Shown: positions 53,193-63,676 of the stretch, one piece after another | Numbering within the stretch: position 1 is the stretch's first letter | Layout of the letters: every line of letters begins with the position of its first letter | Assembly: GCF_003130705.1 (NCBI RefSeq) | Contig: NZ_CP021354.1 | Location: forward strand, 4,278,001-4,342,000 | Source of the DNA: Rhodococcus oxybenzonivorans | GTDB lineage: Bacteria; Actinomycetota; Actinomycetes; Mycobacteriales; Mycobacteriaceae | Length of the DNA: 64,000 nucleotides | Direction: 5' to 3' | Program-made: the position numbers and the translations under genes | Notes under the pieces: model-generated | Seen by the model: the letters and a program-made list of their open reading frames with translations, nothing else | Databases searched by the model: none | What the model was told of the DNA's origin: nothing

Positions 53193-53259
53193 GTTCTCGA
53201 ACGCGTGGCTTGCCGCCGCCTGTGTGACTGGTGATTGGTAGCTCTGAACGCCACTACAT

Positions 53260-53280
53260 GCACGTGCCTCGGTCCGAGGC
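53260..53280. promoter_or_regulatory. Palindromes about 80 bp upstream of the NRPS start
   Basis: GCACGTGC (53260-53267) overlaps GCCTCGG-T-CCGAGGC (53266-53280), both perfect inverted repeats. The position suits an operator for the NRPS promoter. The binding protein is unknown. Confidence 0.45.
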
Positions 53281-54261
53281 CACTCGCGAATCGGGAACGG
53301 GACGGCCCACCTTGGGCTGATCGACGAGTTCCACCACAGTGGAGATCGATGCAGTGCGCCGTGGGGCGCTCTGACATCCCGGATCATTCGCGGTGAGCGG
53401 GTTCATTCCTGGCTCCGTTCCTTCATCGATCCAACAAGCGGCCACCCAATCGGTGCTCGTCACCCTCGGAGTCGACAGACGAGTCTACGGCGGAAATAGA
53501 CGTCCGATCTTTCGCCACACTCATGCCTGCACCCTCCTCTCATTCGTCGGTGACCATCTCGGTTCGTCCTGTGTCGAAATAACGCCGGGGTGTACATCGG
53601 TCACATACCCACCACTGTTACCTGCCGAGCTGTGACCTTCCCGACCGTCGATACTTCCAGAATCAGTCGAAATTTGGATCGGCGACGCGCACATGTTCAA
53701 CAGCGAGAACCACATTCCGGGCGTCGCGTACACATGCGAGGCGAAAAACGTACCGCGGGTCGGAATTCCGCCGGATGGACAAATGTCGTGTCCACATTTA
53801 TCGCCCCCTTCTCGAAGAATTCCACTTCGCGCGGTACCAACCGATCGGCTGATCGGCCGCGGGGGCGGACTTCGCACCACCACCGCTTGTTTACCAACCA
53901 TCGTGTCTACCAAAGCCCCGCGCAGGTCTCAAAGCGGAACACTCGCGGCGAAGGCGAGGCGGGAATGAAATCGAGACCCGCTCAAACGTGACGCGCACAC
54001 GCCTCCGGCAGCGACATCCTATGCGCTCGAAACTGAACTTCAGCGCGGAATTCGCCTTGACCTGCATGGGCGCAGTCAGTAAGGCCACCCGGGCGCGGGA
54101 TGTGCCATCCGTATCGCCCGCGGCGGCGATCACACTTGGACGGCGATGAGACGGGATGCAGCGCGCGTGGCGTCCTATTTGTCGTATCCCGGCGCGGACG
54201 CTCGCTGCGCCGATAAGGAGATATCTCACACCCCCCGCCACGCACCACGCCCGAACCGCCC

Positions 54262-54281
54262 TTGTTACCCCCCAGTAACAA
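54262..54281 (-). terminator. Possible terminator hairpin after acetoacetyl-CoA synthetase
   Basis: TTGTTAC (54262-54268), loop CCCCCA, GTAACAA (54275-54281), about 20 bp past the stop of the acetoacetyl-CoA synthetase gene on the minus strand. The stem is only seven pairs and no T-run follows, so termination is uncertain; an operator is possible. Confidence 0.3.
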
Positions 54282-54298
54282 AAGCAAGCCTTACCTGG
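54280..54298. promoter_or_regulatory. Iron-box-like sequence (DtxR/IdeR consensus, partial match)
   Basis: On the minus strand CCAGGTAAGGCTTGCTTTT agrees with the DtxR/IdeR consensus TWAGGTWAGSCTWACCTWA at 14 of 19 positions, best in the left half. It lies right beside the acetoacetyl-CoA synthetase stop and 1.1 kb before the NRPS, an odd position for either gene. Confidence 0.25.
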
Positions 54299-56260
54299 TC
54301 AGCCACCCTGAGCCGCCGTGCGGCCATGCCGGGCGAACCAGTCGAGCAGTGCTGGATCATCGACGGCGCTGCGGTCGACCGAACGAGCCGCGTCCGCGCC
54401 TTGGAAAATTTTCTTGAGTGGCACCTCGAGCTTCTTGCCGGTGCGAGTGTGAGGAATGCCGGGCGCTCGGATGATGTCGTCCGGCACATGCCGGGGCGAG
54501 GCCTGCTCACGGATCGCACCCCGAATTCGGTCTTGCAACGCGTCGTCGAGCTCCAGCCCGTCGACGAGGACCACGAAGAGCGGCATCCAATATCCGCCGT
54601 CCGGCAGGTCCACCCCGACCACCAGTGCTTCTGCGACCTCGGGCAGCTTCTCCACCACCTGGTAGATGTCCGCGCTCCCCATACGGATACCGTTGCGATT
54701 GAGTGTGGAATCGGACCTTCCGTGCATCAGCACGGTCCCGCGTTCGGTGATCGTGATCCAGTCACCGTGCCGCCACACACCGGGAAACACGTCGAAGTAG
54801 GCGTCGTGGTAGCGCCTCCCGTCCGGGTCGTTCCAGAACGACACCGGCATCGACGGCATCGGAGCCGTGACCACCAGTTCACCGACCTCGCCGCGCACGG
54901 GACTGCCCGACTCGTCGAAGGCGTCGACGGCGACACCCAGACAGGGAGCCGACAATTCGCCGGGCCAGACCGGAACAGTCCGCGCACCACCGATGAAGGC
55001 CGAGACCACGTCTGTCCCACCGGTGATCGACATGACGGGAATGTTCCGACCGACGTTGTGCGCCAACCACAATGACGACGCGGCAGGCAACGTGGACCCG
55101 GTGCTGCCGACCGCGCGGAGCGCAGTCAGGTCATGGTCGCGGGCGGGCACCACCCCGGCCTTGGCGCAGGCGAGTACGTACCCGGGACTCGTCCCCACCA
55201 CCGTCACACCGAGACGTGAGGTCAACGCCCACAACGCATCCGTCGTGGGCCACCCGGGGCTCCCGTCGTAACACACGATGGTGGCCCCCACGAGCAGGCC
55301 CGCGGTCTGGAAGTTCCACATCATCCAACTGGGACTGGTGTACCAGAAAAGGGTGTCGTCTCGGCCGACGTCGAGATGAAGCGCGAGCGACTTGAGGTGT
55401 TCGAGAAGCACTCCGCCGTGGCCGTGCACGATTCCCTTCGGAAGACCGGTTGTTCCCGAAGAGAACACCACCCATAGGGGGTGGTCGAACGGGACGGCCA
55501 CCGGTTCGAGCGCGGCATCCCGGCCCGTGGCCTCAGCCCACGTGGTGGCGTCGCCGACCTCCGATTCCCGTCGAAGATGGGGCACGATGACCGTCAGGGC
55601 CAGAGAGGGCAGCCCGGCCTGCAGGTGGCGTACGGCATCGACGCGGTCGTGCTCCTTGCCGCCGAACCGATACCCGTCCGCGGTGATCAGCGCCTTCGGG
55701 TCGAGCTGTCCGAGCCGATCGAGGGCTGCCGGCGCGGAATAGTCCTGCCCGCACGCGGCCCAGAGCGCCCCCACCGAAACGGTCGCAAGGAACGCGATCA
55801 CTGCCTCGGGAATGTTGGGTAGGTATCCGACGACCCGATCGCCGACACCGACGCCGTGATCCCGCAGTGTGGCCGCGAGCGCCGCGACCTGCGAGCGCAA
55901 CTCGTCCCACCCGACAGCGACGTCGGCCCCATCCTCACCGACGTACCGGATGGCGGGCCTGTCGGAGCGGGCATTGCGGAAGACCTGATCGACGTAGTTG
56001 AGAGTGGCGCCGGGAAACCACACGGCGCCCGGCATGGAGGACTCGGCCAAGGCCGGACCCGGATCGGTCGCAGAGCGGATGTCGAAGTAGTCCCACACGG
56101 CTTGCCAGAACGCGTCGGGATCGGCCACCGACCAACGCCACAACGCCCGGTAGTCGTCTACCGGAACGTTGTGGCGCCGTGCAATGAAAGCACCGAAGTC
56201 GGTGATCACCGCGTTGCGCAGATCAGCCTCGGTCGGTACCCACTGCGGATCGGCTGTCAT
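54299..56260 (-). CDS. Acetoacetyl-CoA synthetase (acetoacetate-CoA ligase)
   Basis: 653 residues, the usual length for AacS, longer than fatty-acyl FadD enzymes. It has the N-terminal block YRALWRWSVADPDAFWQAVWDYF and GATLNYVDQVFRN, the AMP-binding loop [64 protein letters not shown] (shown here as HGDWITI and GRSDSTLNRNGIRMGS) and the catalytic Lys in HTRTGKKLEVPLKK. It makes acetoacetyl-CoA from acetoacetate, CoA and ATP. It sits 47 bp after the thiolase gene, so it probably recovers acetoacetate released by the upstream HMG-CoA lyase. In M. tuberculosis this locus has a scoA/scoB CoA-transferase instead. Confidence 0.92.
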   Translation of the reverse strand: MTADPQWVPTEADLRNAVITDFGAFIARRHNVPVDDYRALWRWSVADPDAFWQAVWDYFDIRSATDPGPALAESSMPGAVWFPGATLNYVDQVFRNARSDRPAIRYVGEDGADVAVGWDELRSQVAALAATLRDHGVGVGDRVVGYLPNIPEAVIAFLATVSVGALWAACGQDYSAPAALDRLGQLDPKALITADGYRFGGKEHDRVDAVRHLQAGLPSLALTVIVPHLRRESEVGDATTWAEATGRDAALEPVAVPFDHPLWVVFSSGTTGLPKGIVHGHGGVLLEHLKSLALHLDVGRDDTLFWYTSPSWMMWNFQTAGLLVGATIVCYDGSPGWPTTDALWALTSRLGVTVVGTSPGYVLACAKAGVVPARDHDLTALRAVGSTGSTLPAASSLWLAHNVGRNIPVMSITGGTDVVSAFIGGARTVPVWPGELSAPCLGVAVDAFDESGSPVRGEVGELVVTAPMPSMPVSFWNDPDGRRYHDAYFDVFPGVWRHGDWITITERGTVLMHGRSDSTLNRNGIRMGSADIYQVVEKLPEVAEALVVGVDLPDGGYWMPLFVVLVDGLELDDALQDRIRGAIREQASPRHVPDDIIRAPGIPHTRTGKKLEVPLKKIFQGADAARSVDRSAVDDPALLDWFARHGRTAAQGG

Positions 56261-56307
56261 GGTTCCATCTTCCCCGACAGCCGGAGTGCTCCGCGTTCTT
56301 TTGGTAC

Positions 56308-57510
56308 CTAGCTGGTGGGAACCCGCACGATCAGGGCATCACCCTGACCACCACCGCCGCACAGCGCGGCCACACCCACACCGCCGCCGCGGCGCTGCAA
56401 CTCGAGGGCCAGATGCAAAGTGATCCGCGCCCCGGACATGCCCAGCGGATGCCCCACCGCGATCGCCCCGCCATTGACGTTGACCTTCGCCGGATCCAGC
56501 CCCAGCTCACGGGTCGAGACGATCCCGACAGCCGCGAAGGCCTCGTTGATCTCGACGAGATCGAGATCCTTCGGATCGATGCCCTCCTTCGCACACGCCT
56601 TCGCGATCGCCCGCGCCGGCTGCGACTGCAACGTCGAGTCGGGTCCGGCGACCACCCCGTGTGACCCGATCTCGGCGATCCACTCGAGACCGAGCTCCTC
56701 GGCCTTGGCCTTGCTCATCACGACCACGGCCGCCGCACCGTCGGAAATCTGCGACGCGGACCCGGCCGTGACCGTCCCGTCCTTCGCGAAGGCCGGACGC
56801 AACCGTCCCAGCGTCTCCACCGTCGTATCGGCACGCACACCCTCGTCCTGGCCGAACACGATCGGTTCACCCCTACGCTGGGGAATGGACACCGGCACCA
56901 CCTCGTCGGCGAACAACCCGTCCTTCCAGGCCCGGGCCGCGTTCTGGTGCGACGCCGCCGCGAACGCATCCTGATCCTCGCGGCTGACCGGGACACTGTC
57001 GGACTTGTTCCGCGCCTCCGTCAGATTTCCCATGGCCTGATCGGTGAAAATGTCGTGCAACCCGTCGAACGCCATGTGATCACGCATCGTCACATCGCCG
57101 TACTTGAACCCCTCCCGCGACTTCTCCAGCAGATGCGGCGCCCGCGACATCGACTCCTGCCCACCGGCAACGACCACCTCGAACTCCCCCGCCCGGATCA
57201 ACTGATCCGCCAACGCAATCGCATCGATCCCCGACAAACACACCTTGTTCACCGTCAACGCCGGCACATCCATCGGAATCCCGGCCGCAACCGCCGCCTG
57301 CCGCGCCGGCATCTGCCCCGCCCCCGCCGTCAGGACCTGACCCATGATCACGTACTCCACCTGATCCGGCGCCACCCCCGCCTTCTCCAGCGCACCCTTG
57401 ATCGCGATCCCACCCAGATCCGAACCCGAGAGATCCTTCAACGAACCCATCAACCGACCCATCGGCGTACGGGCCCCGGCAACAATTACCGACGTAGTTC
57501 TTTCAGGCAC
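56308..57510 (-). CDS. Acetyl-CoA C-acetyltransferase (thiolase)
   Basis: 400 residues, starting at GTG 57510 with GGAG seven bases upstream. Catalytic features: [11 protein letters not shown] (nucleophile Cys about 89), [17 protein letters not shown] (His about 356) and CGGGGQGDA (second Cys about 386). It should cleave acetoacetyl-CoA to two acetyl-CoA, or run in reverse. Its place between acetoacetyl-CoA synthetase and the citE-maoC-fadE19-acc block fits the last step of leucine breakdown. The gap to citE is 64 bp, so it may share the operon transcript. Confidence 0.93.
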   Translation of the reverse strand: MPERTTSVIVAGARTPMGRLMGSLKDLSGSDLGGIAIKGALEKAGVAPDQVEYVIMGQVLTAGAGQMPARQAAVAAGIPMDVPALTVNKVCLSGIDAIALADQLIRAGEFEVVVAGGQESMSRAPHLLEKSREGFKYGDVTMRDHMAFDGLHDIFTDQAMGNLTEARNKSDSVPVSREDQDAFAAASHQNAARAWKDGLFADEVVPVSIPQRRGEPIVFGQDEGVRADTTVETLGRLRPAFAKDGTVTAGSASQISDGAAAVVVMSKAKAEELGLEWIAEIGSHGVVAGPDSTLQSQPARAIAKACAKEGIDPKDLDLVEINEAFAAVGIVSTRELGLDPAKVNVNGGAIAVGHPLGMSGARITLHLALELQRRGGGVGVAALCGGGGQGDALIVRVPTS

Positions 57511-57574
57511 TGCAGTTCTCCATTCCTGTGTTGTAACCGTGTGTACTCGTCAACCACCCGCGGCTGAAGAGTAT

Positions 57575-58390
57575 TCACGGGGTCGTGCCGGATCTCCTCA
57601 GGATCGCCTCTGCGTGACGCAGGACGGGTGCGTCCACCATCTTGCCCTCGAAGGCGAAAACTCCGCGTTGCTCGTCGACCGCGGCCAGAACTCTCGTGGC
57701 CCAGTCGACGTCGTCGTCCGAGGGTGCATACGCCTCGCGGATCACCGCGACCTGGCTGGGATGGATGGCGACCTTGACATCGAACCCGACCGCCACCGCG
57801 TCGTGCGCCTCGGCGCGAAGACCGTCGAGGTCCTTGATGTCCAGGTAGACGGAATCCAGGGCGAGGCGATGGAAGCCCTTCGCCGCCAGCAACGTGGACG
57901 ACCGTACGTGCCGGGCCACGTCACGGTACGTGCCGTCCTCGCGGCGACTGGAGTTGCCGCCCATCGCCGCCACGAGATCCTCGGCGCCCCACATCACGCC
58001 GATCGTGCTCGCCGCCAGCGCGATCTCGCCCACCGCGAGCGCCCCGAGCGGCGACTCGACCAGGGCGATCACCTCGCGTGGCGCCAGCGACAACACCTGA
58101 TCGGCGGTCTCACATTTGGCCAGCATCAATCGGGTATAACGAGTGCCGTCGAGGGCGAGGAGGTCGAGTTCGTGGTCGTCGGTGCCGACCGGATTGACAC
58201 GGACCACTGTTCGCTCCGGATCGAGCGGCGTGTCGATCAGCGCGACCCGCGCCGCCTCCTTGTCCGCGGGCGCCACCCCATCCTCGAGATCGAGGATCAC
58301 GACGTCGGCTGCCGCAGCCGCCTTCGCGTAACGCTCGGGCCGGTCGGCCGGGCAGAACAGCCAGGCCGGTCCGGGCAGTGCCCAGCTCAC
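57575..58390 (-). CDS. citE: CitE-type HpcH/HpaI lyase, probable HMG-CoA / beta-hydroxyacyl-CoA lyase
   Basis: 271 residues. TIM-barrel CitE-like pattern: LFCPADRPERYAKA, VILDLEDGVAPADKEAAR (metal site Asp/Glu), VVRVNP, LMLAKCE, VIALVESPLGAL, MWGAEDLVAAMGG and KVAIHPSQVAVI. It starts at GTG 58390, overlapping the maoC stop as GTGA. The counterpart Rv2498c in M. tuberculosis is reported to cleave (R)-HMG-CoA and citramalyl-CoA in leucine and itaconate catabolism. Position and motifs support the same job here, giving acetyl-CoA and acetoacetate. Citrate lyase activity is unlikely without the alpha and gamma subunits. Confidence 0.9.
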   Translation of the reverse strand: MSWALPGPAWLFCPADRPERYAKAAAAADVVILDLEDGVAPADKEAARVALIDTPLDPERTVVRVNPVGTDDHELDLLALDGTRYTRLMLAKCETADQVLSLAPREVIALVESPLGALAVGEIALAASTIGVMWGAEDLVAAMGGNSSRREDGTYRDVARHVRSSTLLAAKGFHRLALDSVYLDIKDLDGLRAEAHDAVAVGFDVKVAIHPSQVAVIREAYAPSDDDVDWATRVLAAVDEQRGVFAFEGKMVDAPVLRHAEAILRRSGTTP

Positions 58391-58878
58391 GACGGCTTCT
58401 TCTGGACGAGGGTCTTGCGCACGGCGATCGCCACCACGTCGCCGTTCTGGTTGCGCCCGGTGTGCTCGAGGGTGACGATGCCCTCCCCCGGTCGGCTCTT
58501 CGACTCCCGCTTGTCGGCGATGCGTGTCTCCGCGTACAGCGTGTCGCCGTGGAACAGCGGTTTCGGGAAACTGATCTCCGAGAATCCCAGGTTCGCGACG
58601 ATGGTCCCCTGGGTGAGTTGCGCGACCGACAACCCGACCAGCGTCGAGAGGGTGAACATCGAGTTGACGAGGCGCTCACCGAACTGGGTGCCCTCGCTGT
58701 AGGCGGCATCGAGGTGCAGGGCCTGGGTGTTCATCGTCTGGGTGGTGAAGAGGACGTTGTCGGCCTCGGTGACGGTGCGGCCGGGCCGGTGCTCGTAGAC
58801 CGCTCCGAGTTCGAACTCCTCGAACCACAGGCCCCGCTGGACGATCCGGTTCGGCTCCTCGGCTCCTGCTGCGCTCAC
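58387..58878 (-). CDS. MaoC-like hotdog hydratase
   Basis: 163 residues with the MaoC hydratase pattern: YEHRPGRTVTEADNVLFT, NTQALHLDAAYSEGTQFGERLVNSMFTLS (given here as NTQALHLDAAY and GERLVNSMFTLS) and FPKPLFHGDTLYAETRI. The Asp in TEAD and the His in ALHLD fit the catalytic dyad. It corresponds to Rv2499c, the hydratase partner of CitE. It probably hydrates 3-methylglutaconyl-CoA (and itaconyl-type CoA esters) to the substrate of the lyase. It overlaps fadE19 upstream and citE downstream, both by GTGA, so the three proteins should be made together. Confidence 0.9.
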   Translation of the reverse strand: MSAAGAEEPNRIVQRGLWFEEFELGAVYEHRPGRTVTEADNVLFTTQTMNTQALHLDAAYSEGTQFGERLVNSMFTLSTLVGLSVAQLTQGTIVANLGFSEISFPKPLFHGDTLYAETRIADKRESKSRPGEGIVTLEHTGRNQNGDVVAIAVRKTLVQKKPS

Positions 58879-60038
58879 AGTCCGGCCTCCCGCGCGATGA
58901 GCATCAACTGCACCTCGGTGGTGCCCTCGCCGATCTCGAGAATCTTGCTGTCTCGGTAATGCCGTGCCACCACGTACTCGTTCATGAAGCCGTAGCCACC
59001 GTGGATCTGAGTGGCGTCCCGCGCGTTGTCCATGGCGGCCTCGGACGCGACGAGCTTGGCGATCGCGGCCTGTTTCTTGAACGGCTTGCCTGACAACATC
59101 AGTGCAGCGGCGTCGTAATAGGCGGTGCGGGCGGTGTGGGCGCGTGCCTCCATGCGCGCGATCTTGAACGCGATGGCCTGGTTGTGCCCGATGGGTCGCC
59201 CGAATGCCTCACGCTCCTTCGCGTACTTGACCGACTCGTCGACACACCCCTGCGCCGCACCGACACTCAGTGCGGCGATCGCGATGCGGCCCTCGTCGAG
59301 GATACGGAGGAAATTCGCGTATCCGCGACCCCGCTCGCCGAGAAGGTTCTCCTCGGGGACGCGAACGTCCGAGAACGTGAGGGGGTGGGTGTCGGAGGCG
59401 TTCCAGCCCACCTTGTTGTATGCAGGTTCGGCGGTGAAACCGGGGGTCGAGGTGGGGACGAGGATCGTGGAAATCTCCTTCTTGCCGCCGTCCTTCACGC
59501 CGGTCACCGCGGTGACGGTGACGAGCCGGGTGATGTCGGTGCCCGAGTTGGTGATGAATTGCTTGTTGCCGTTGATGATCCACTCACCGCTGTCGAACTT
59601 GGCTGTGGTCTTGGTGCCGCCCGCGTCGCTTCCGGCGCCCGGCTCCGTGAGACCGAAAGCAGCGAGGCTCTTTCCGCTCGTCAGCTGCGGGAGCCACTCC
59701 TGCTTCTGCGCTTCGTTGCCGAAGCGGTAGATCGGCATCGCACCGAGGGACACGCCGGCCTCGAGGGTGATGGCAACGCTCTGGTCCACCTTGCCCAGCT
59801 CCTCGAGGGCGAGGCACAACGCGAAATAGTCACCGCCCATTCCGCCGTATTCCTCGGGGAACGGGAGGCCGAACAGACCCATGTCGGCCATGCCCGACAC
59901 CACCTCGTACGGGAAGGTGTGGTTGGCGTCGTGCTCTGCCGCGACCGGTGCCACCACGTTCTTCGCGAAATCGGCGACCGTCTTGGCCAGCTGCTGGTAT
60001 TCGTCGGGAAGCTGGCCGGTGGCGAGATATTCGGTCAT
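58875..60038 (-). CDS. fadE19: Acyl-CoA dehydrogenase, FadE19-like (isovaleryl/methylbutyryl-CoA)
   Basis: 387 residues. Motifs: [87 protein letters not shown] and the C-terminal [10 protein letters not shown], where the catalytic Glu (EGT) is present. It probably oxidises a short branched acyl-CoA such as isovaleryl-CoA. The Glu position resembles short/branched-chain enzymes more than classical isovaleryl-CoA dehydrogenase. It overlaps accA1 (ATGA, 60035-60038) and maoC (GTGA). Confidence 0.92.
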   Translation of the reverse strand: MTEYLATGQLPDEYQQLAKTVADFAKNVVAPVAAEHDANHTFPYEVVSGMADMGLFGLPFPEEYGGMGGDYFALCLALEELGKVDQSVAITLEAGVSLGAMPIYRFGNEAQKQEWLPQLTSGKSLAAFGLTEPGAGSDAGGTKTTAKFDSGEWIINGNKQFITNSGTDITRLVTVTAVTGVKDGGKKEISTILVPTSTPGFTAEPAYNKVGWNASDTHPLTFSDVRVPEENLLGERGRGYANFLRILDEGRIAIAALSVGAAQGCVDESVKYAKEREAFGRPIGHNQAIAFKIARMEARAHTARTAYYDAAALMLSGKPFKKQAAIAKLVASEAAMDNARDATQIHGGYGFMNEYVVARHYRDSKILEIGEGTTEVQLMLIAREAGL

Positions 60039-62044
60039 GACTCGTTCTCTTTCGTGTCGGTGTGCGGGGTGACTCGTGCGAGCAGCTGGTCGACCATCAC
60101 CTGGTCACCGGGTGCGACGAGGATGTCGACGACGCCGTCGATGGGTGCGGTGAGCGAGTGCTCCATCTTCATCGCCTCGACGACGACGAGGCTCTGGCCC
60201 GCGGTGACGTGGGAGCCCGCTTCGGCGCCGACGGCGATGACGGATCCGGGCATGGGGCTGGTGATCTCGGCCTCGCCGGCGTGGACGTCACCTGTGCGGA
60301 CGCTGAGCTCCTCGACTTCCCGGAGCATCGTCGTGCCCTCGGATCCGGCGAGCCAGATGTGCCCGTCGGTCTGGGCGACCCGGTAGGTTTCACGTCTGCC
60401 GTCGATCACGACGGACAGGGTGGTTCCGTCGAGGGCCGCCGTCAGGGACAGGGTGTCGCCGTCCTCGACCTGCGCGGTGGCCTCGGACGGACTGCCCGTG
60501 ATGCGCACGTGGTCGGTCCGCGTCGGCGATGCCAGCCGAATACTGGTGGGCGCGGGAACCCCGACCCGCCAGCCGCTGGGCACGTCCCACGGATCGGCCT
60601 GTGCACGCTCGGGCCAGCGCTGCAACCAGCGGAAAGCGGCCGCGGCGATGAGGGCGGCATCGGTGGCCTCCGCAGCGACGAAGTCCTCGAGCCGGCGGTC
60701 GAGCAGACCGGTGTCGAGGTTGCCCGCCACCACGTCGGGATCGGCGAGCAGGAAGCGCGCGAACTCGATGTTGGTCACCACACCGAGCACACCGGTGCCG
60801 GCCAGCGCCCGGTCCAGTTTCCGCAGCGCACCGGCGCGGTCGTCGGCGTGCGCGATGACCTTCGCCAGCATCGGGTCGTAGTCGCTGCCCACCACGGTGC
60901 CGGGCTGCAGCCCGGAGTCGACGCGGATTCCGGGGCCGGCGGGTTCGATCACGTCGGCGACGAGACCACCGGTCGGCAAGAAGCCTCGGCTGGGATCCTC
61001 GGCGTAGACGCGGGCTTCGATGGCATGTCCGGTGAGGGTGATGTCGCCCTGGGTGAAGCCGAGCGGCTCACCCGCGGCCACTCGCACCTGCCACTCGACC
61101 AGGTCCAGGCCGGTGACGAGTTCGGTGACCGGGTGTTCGACCTGAAGCCGGGTGTTCATCTCCATGAAGAAGAACTCGTCCGGCTTGTCGGCGGAGACGA
61201 TGAATTCGACCGTTCCGGCACCGGAGTAGTCGACGCTGCGCGCCGTGTTGCACGCCGCCTCGCCGATCCGGGCCCGGGTCTGCTCGTCGAGCAGGGGCGA
61301 GGGCGCCTCCTCGATGACCTTCTGGTGGCGACGCTGCAAACTGCACTCGCGCTCACCGAGATGGACAACGTTGCCGTGCCCGTCGGCGAGGATCTGCACC
61401 TCGATGTGCCGGGGACGCAACACGAATCGCTCGAGGAACAGGGTGTCGTCACCGAACGCGGACGCGGCCTCACGCCGTGCACTGCGCAGGGCGTCGGCCA
61501 ACGCCCCCGGCTCCTCGACCAGGCGCATCCCCTTGCCGCCGCCGCCCGCCGACGGCTTGACGAGGACCGGGTAGCCGATCTCGCCCGCGGCGGCGATCAG
61601 TTCGTCGTCGGAGAGGCCGGGCCGGGCGATGCCGGGTACGACGGGCACGTCGAACTTCGCGACGGCGTTCTTGGCGGTGATCTTGTCGCCCATCACCTCG
61701 ATGGCGTGAGCGGACGGGCCGAGGAAGGCGATGCCGGCGTCTGCGCAGGCCCCGGCGAACTTGGAGTTCTCCGACAGGAACCCGTAACCGGGATGGATCG
61801 CCTGAGCTCCCGCAGCCTGGGCGGCCGCGATCACCTTCTCGATCACCAGGTAGCTCTCCCGGGCGGCGGCCGGGCCGAGCAGGACCGCGGTGTCGGCCTC
61901 GCGGACGTGCCGCGCGTCCCGATCCGCTTCGCTGTATACCGCGACCGAGCGGATTCCCATGGCCCGCAGGGTGCGGATTACCCGCACCGCGATCTCACCG
62001 CGGTTGGCGACGAGGACGGTATCTATCCGTGTCATGTCAGTCAT
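60035..62044 (-). CDS. accA1: Acyl-CoA carboxylase alpha chain (biotin carboxylase + BCCP), AccA1-like
   Basis: 669 residues. Biotin carboxylase part (about 1-450): [49 protein letters not shown] (ATP grasp), ERDCS-like region [33 protein letters not shown] linker follows, then a C-terminal biotinyl domain with EAMKMEH, in which the Lys is biotinylated (about residue 636). With AccD1 it forms the 3-methylcrotonyl-CoA carboxylase described for the M. tuberculosis AccA1-AccD1 pair. It starts at ATG 62044, six bases after the accD1 stop, and overlaps fadE19 by ATGA. Confidence 0.94.
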   Translation of the reverse strand: MTDMTRIDTVLVANRGEIAVRVIRTLRAMGIRSVAVYSEADRDARHVREADTAVLLGPAAARESYLVIEKVIAAAQAAGAQAIHPGYGFLSENSKFAGACADAGIAFLGPSAHAIEVMGDKITAKNAVAKFDVPVVPGIARPGLSDDELIAAAGEIGYPVLVKPSAGGGGKGMRLVEEPGALADALRSARREAASAFGDDTLFLERFVLRPRHIEVQILADGHGNVVHLGERECSLQRRHQKVIEEAPSPLLDEQTRARIGEAACNTARSVDYSGAGTVEFIVSADKPDEFFFMEMNTRLQVEHPVTELVTGLDLVEWQVRVAAGEPLGFTQGDITLTGHAIEARVYAEDPSRGFLPTGGLVADVIEPAGPGIRVDSGLQPGTVVGSDYDPMLAKVIAHADDRAGALRKLDRALAGTGVLGVVTNIEFARFLLADPDVVAGNLDTGLLDRRLEDFVAAEATDAALIAAAAFRWLQRWPERAQADPWDVPSGWRVGVPAPTSIRLASPTRTDHVRITGSPSEATAQVEDGDTLSLTAALDGTTLSVVIDGRRETYRVAQTDGHIWLAGSEGTTMLREVEELSVRTGDVHAGEAEITSPMPGSVIAVGAEAGSHVTAGQSLVVVEAMKMEHSLTAPIDGVVDILVAPGDQVMVDQLLARVTPHTDTKENES

Positions 62045-62050
62045 GTCCGT

Positions 62051-63640
62051 TCACATCCGGAAAACGCCGTAGGAGACCGGTTCGAGCGGTGAGTTCGCGC
62101 ACACCGAAAGAGCCAGCCCGAGAACAGTTCTGGTATCGGCGGGATCGATGATGCCGTCGTCCCACAGGCGGGCGGTCGAGTAGTACGGGTTGCCCTGCGC
62201 CTCGTACTGCTCGCGGATCGGCGCCTTGAACGCCTCCTCGTCCTCCGCCGACCACGGGTTGCCCGCACTGTCGAGCTGCTCGCTGCGCACCGTCGAGAGC
62301 ACCGACGCCGCCTGCTCACCGCCCATCACCGAAATCCGGGCATTCGGCCACATCCACAGGAAACGCGGGGAGTACGCCCGCCCGCACATCGAGTAGTTGC
62401 CCGCCCCGTAGGAGCCGCCGATCACGACGGTGAGCTTGGGAACCCGGGCACAGGCCACCGCGGTCACCATCTTCGCGCCGTGCTTCGCGATGCCCCCCGC
62501 CTCGTAATCGCGGCCGACCATGAAGCCCGCAATGTTCTGCAGGAACAGCAGCGGAATCCTGCGTTTGTCGCAGAGCTCGATGAAGTGGGCACCCTTCATC
62601 GCCGACTCGGCGAACAACACCCCGTTGTTCGCGACGATGCCGACGGGATGACCCTCGATGTGCGCGAAGCCGGTGACCAGCGTCTTGCCGTACTCCGCCT
62701 TGAACTCCTGGAAGGTCCCGCCGTCGACGATGCGGCCGATGACCTCGTGAACGTCGTACGGGGTGCGCGGGTCGGTCGGGACCACGTCGTACAACTCGGC
62801 CTGCGGCGCCGACGCGGGGACGGCACTGATCACATCCCACGCACGTGCGGCGCGCGGGCCGAGCGTGGCGACGATGTTGCGCACGATCCGCAGCGCGTCC
62901 TGATCGTCTTCGGCGAGGTGATCGGTCACTCCCGACACCTTCGAGTGCAGGTCTCCGCCGCCGAGCTCTTCCGCGGTGACGACCTCACCGGTCGCGGCCT
63001 TCACCAGCGGCGGACCGCCCAGAAAGATCGTGCCCTGGTTCCGGACGATGACCGCCTCGTCGCTCATCGCCGGCACATAAGCGCCGCCCGCCGTGCAGGA
63101 GCCCAGGACCGCCGCGATCTGCGGGATGCCCTGCGCGCTCATCGTCGCCTGGTTGTAGAAGATCCGGCCGAAATGCTCACGATCGGGAAACACCTCGTCC
63201 TGCCGGGGCAGGAACGCGCCACCCGAGTCGACGAGATAGATGCACGGCAGCTGGTTCTGCAGCGCGATCTCCTGCGCCCGCAGGTGCTTCTTCACCGTCA
63301 TCGGGTAATACGTGCCGCCCTTGACCGTGGCGTCGTTGGCCACGATCACACATTCCCGGCCGGACACCCGACCGATCCCCGCGATCACACCCGCACCGGG
63401 GCATTCGTCGTCGTACAGGCCGTTCGCCGCGAGCGGGGCGATCTCGAGAAAAGGACTCCCCGGGTCGAGCAACGTGTCCACTCGATCGCGCGGGAGCAAC
63501 TTGCCCCGGCTCACATGCCGCTCCCGCGACTTCTCACTACCGCCCAGAGCAGCAACGGCCAGCTTCGACCGCAGCTCGTCCACCAATTTGGTGTGCTCTA
63601 CCCGGTAGCCCTCTCTCGTAGTGGTTCCGCCCAGTGCCAT
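62051..63640 (-). CDS. accD1: Acyl-CoA carboxylase beta chain (carboxyltransferase), AccD1-like
   Basis: 529 residues from ATG 63640 ([16 protein letters not shown]). The frame stays open upstream, but that part crosses the promoter and the divergent TetR gene. Carboxyltransferase signatures: [81 protein letters not shown] and [18 protein letters not shown] (oxyanion Gly-Gly/Gly-Ala pairs). It should transfer carboxyl from biotin to 3-methylcrotonyl-CoA. First gene of the leucine block, facing the TetR gene across 115 bp. Confidence 0.94.
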   Translation of the reverse strand: MALGGTTTREGYRVEHTKLVDELRSKLAVAALGGSEKSRERHVSRGKLLPRDRVDTLLDPGSPFLEIAPLAANGLYDDECPGAGVIAGIGRVSGRECVIVANDATVKGGTYYPMTVKKHLRAQEIALQNQLPCIYLVDSGGAFLPRQDEVFPDREHFGRIFYNQATMSAQGIPQIAAVLGSCTAGGAYVPAMSDEAVIVRNQGTIFLGGPPLVKAATGEVVTAEELGGGDLHSKVSGVTDHLAEDDQDALRIVRNIVATLGPRAARAWDVISAVPASAPQAELYDVVPTDPRTPYDVHEVIGRIVDGGTFQEFKAEYGKTLVTGFAHIEGHPVGIVANNGVLFAESAMKGAHFIELCDKRRIPLLFLQNIAGFMVGRDYEAGGIAKHGAKMVTAVACARVPKLTVVIGGSYGAGNYSMCGRAYSPRFLWMWPNARISVMGGEQAASVLSTVRSEQLDSAGNPWSAEDEEAFKAPIREQYEAQGNPYYSTARLWDDGIIDPADTRTVLGLALSVCANSPLEPVSYGVFRM

Positions 63641-63676
63641 CGTGCCGCCTTCTCGTCTTGACGCCCGTGCCGAGTG

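Larger units (their letters stand above)
53183..54298. other. 1.1-kb region without a convincing gene, upstream of the NRPS
   Basis: Open frames here are short (up to about 130 codons, both strands), match no family I recognise and lack the codon bias of neighbouring genes. I specifically looked for an MbtH-like protein, common beside NRPS genes, and did not see its motifs. The region is AT-richer around 53500-53990. It contains palindromes near the NRPS start (53260-53280), a GAGATATCTC palindrome (54218-54227), a hairpin (54262-54281) and an iron-box-like sequence (54280-54298). It may be a long regulatory leader or decayed coding DNA. Confidence 0.6.

Noticed and set aside
53183..54298. 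An MbtH-like gene next to the NRPS
   Set aside because: None of the short frames show the MbtH pattern (SLWP, WTDMRP-type ends) on either strand.
19310..54298. Siderophore synthetase hypothesis suggested by the iron-box-like site and starter C domain
   Set aside because: There is no ornithine/lysine N-hydroxylase, formyltransferase, aryl-acid pathway or siderophore transporter in the window, and the box matches at only 14 of 19 positions. Not excluded, but unsupported.
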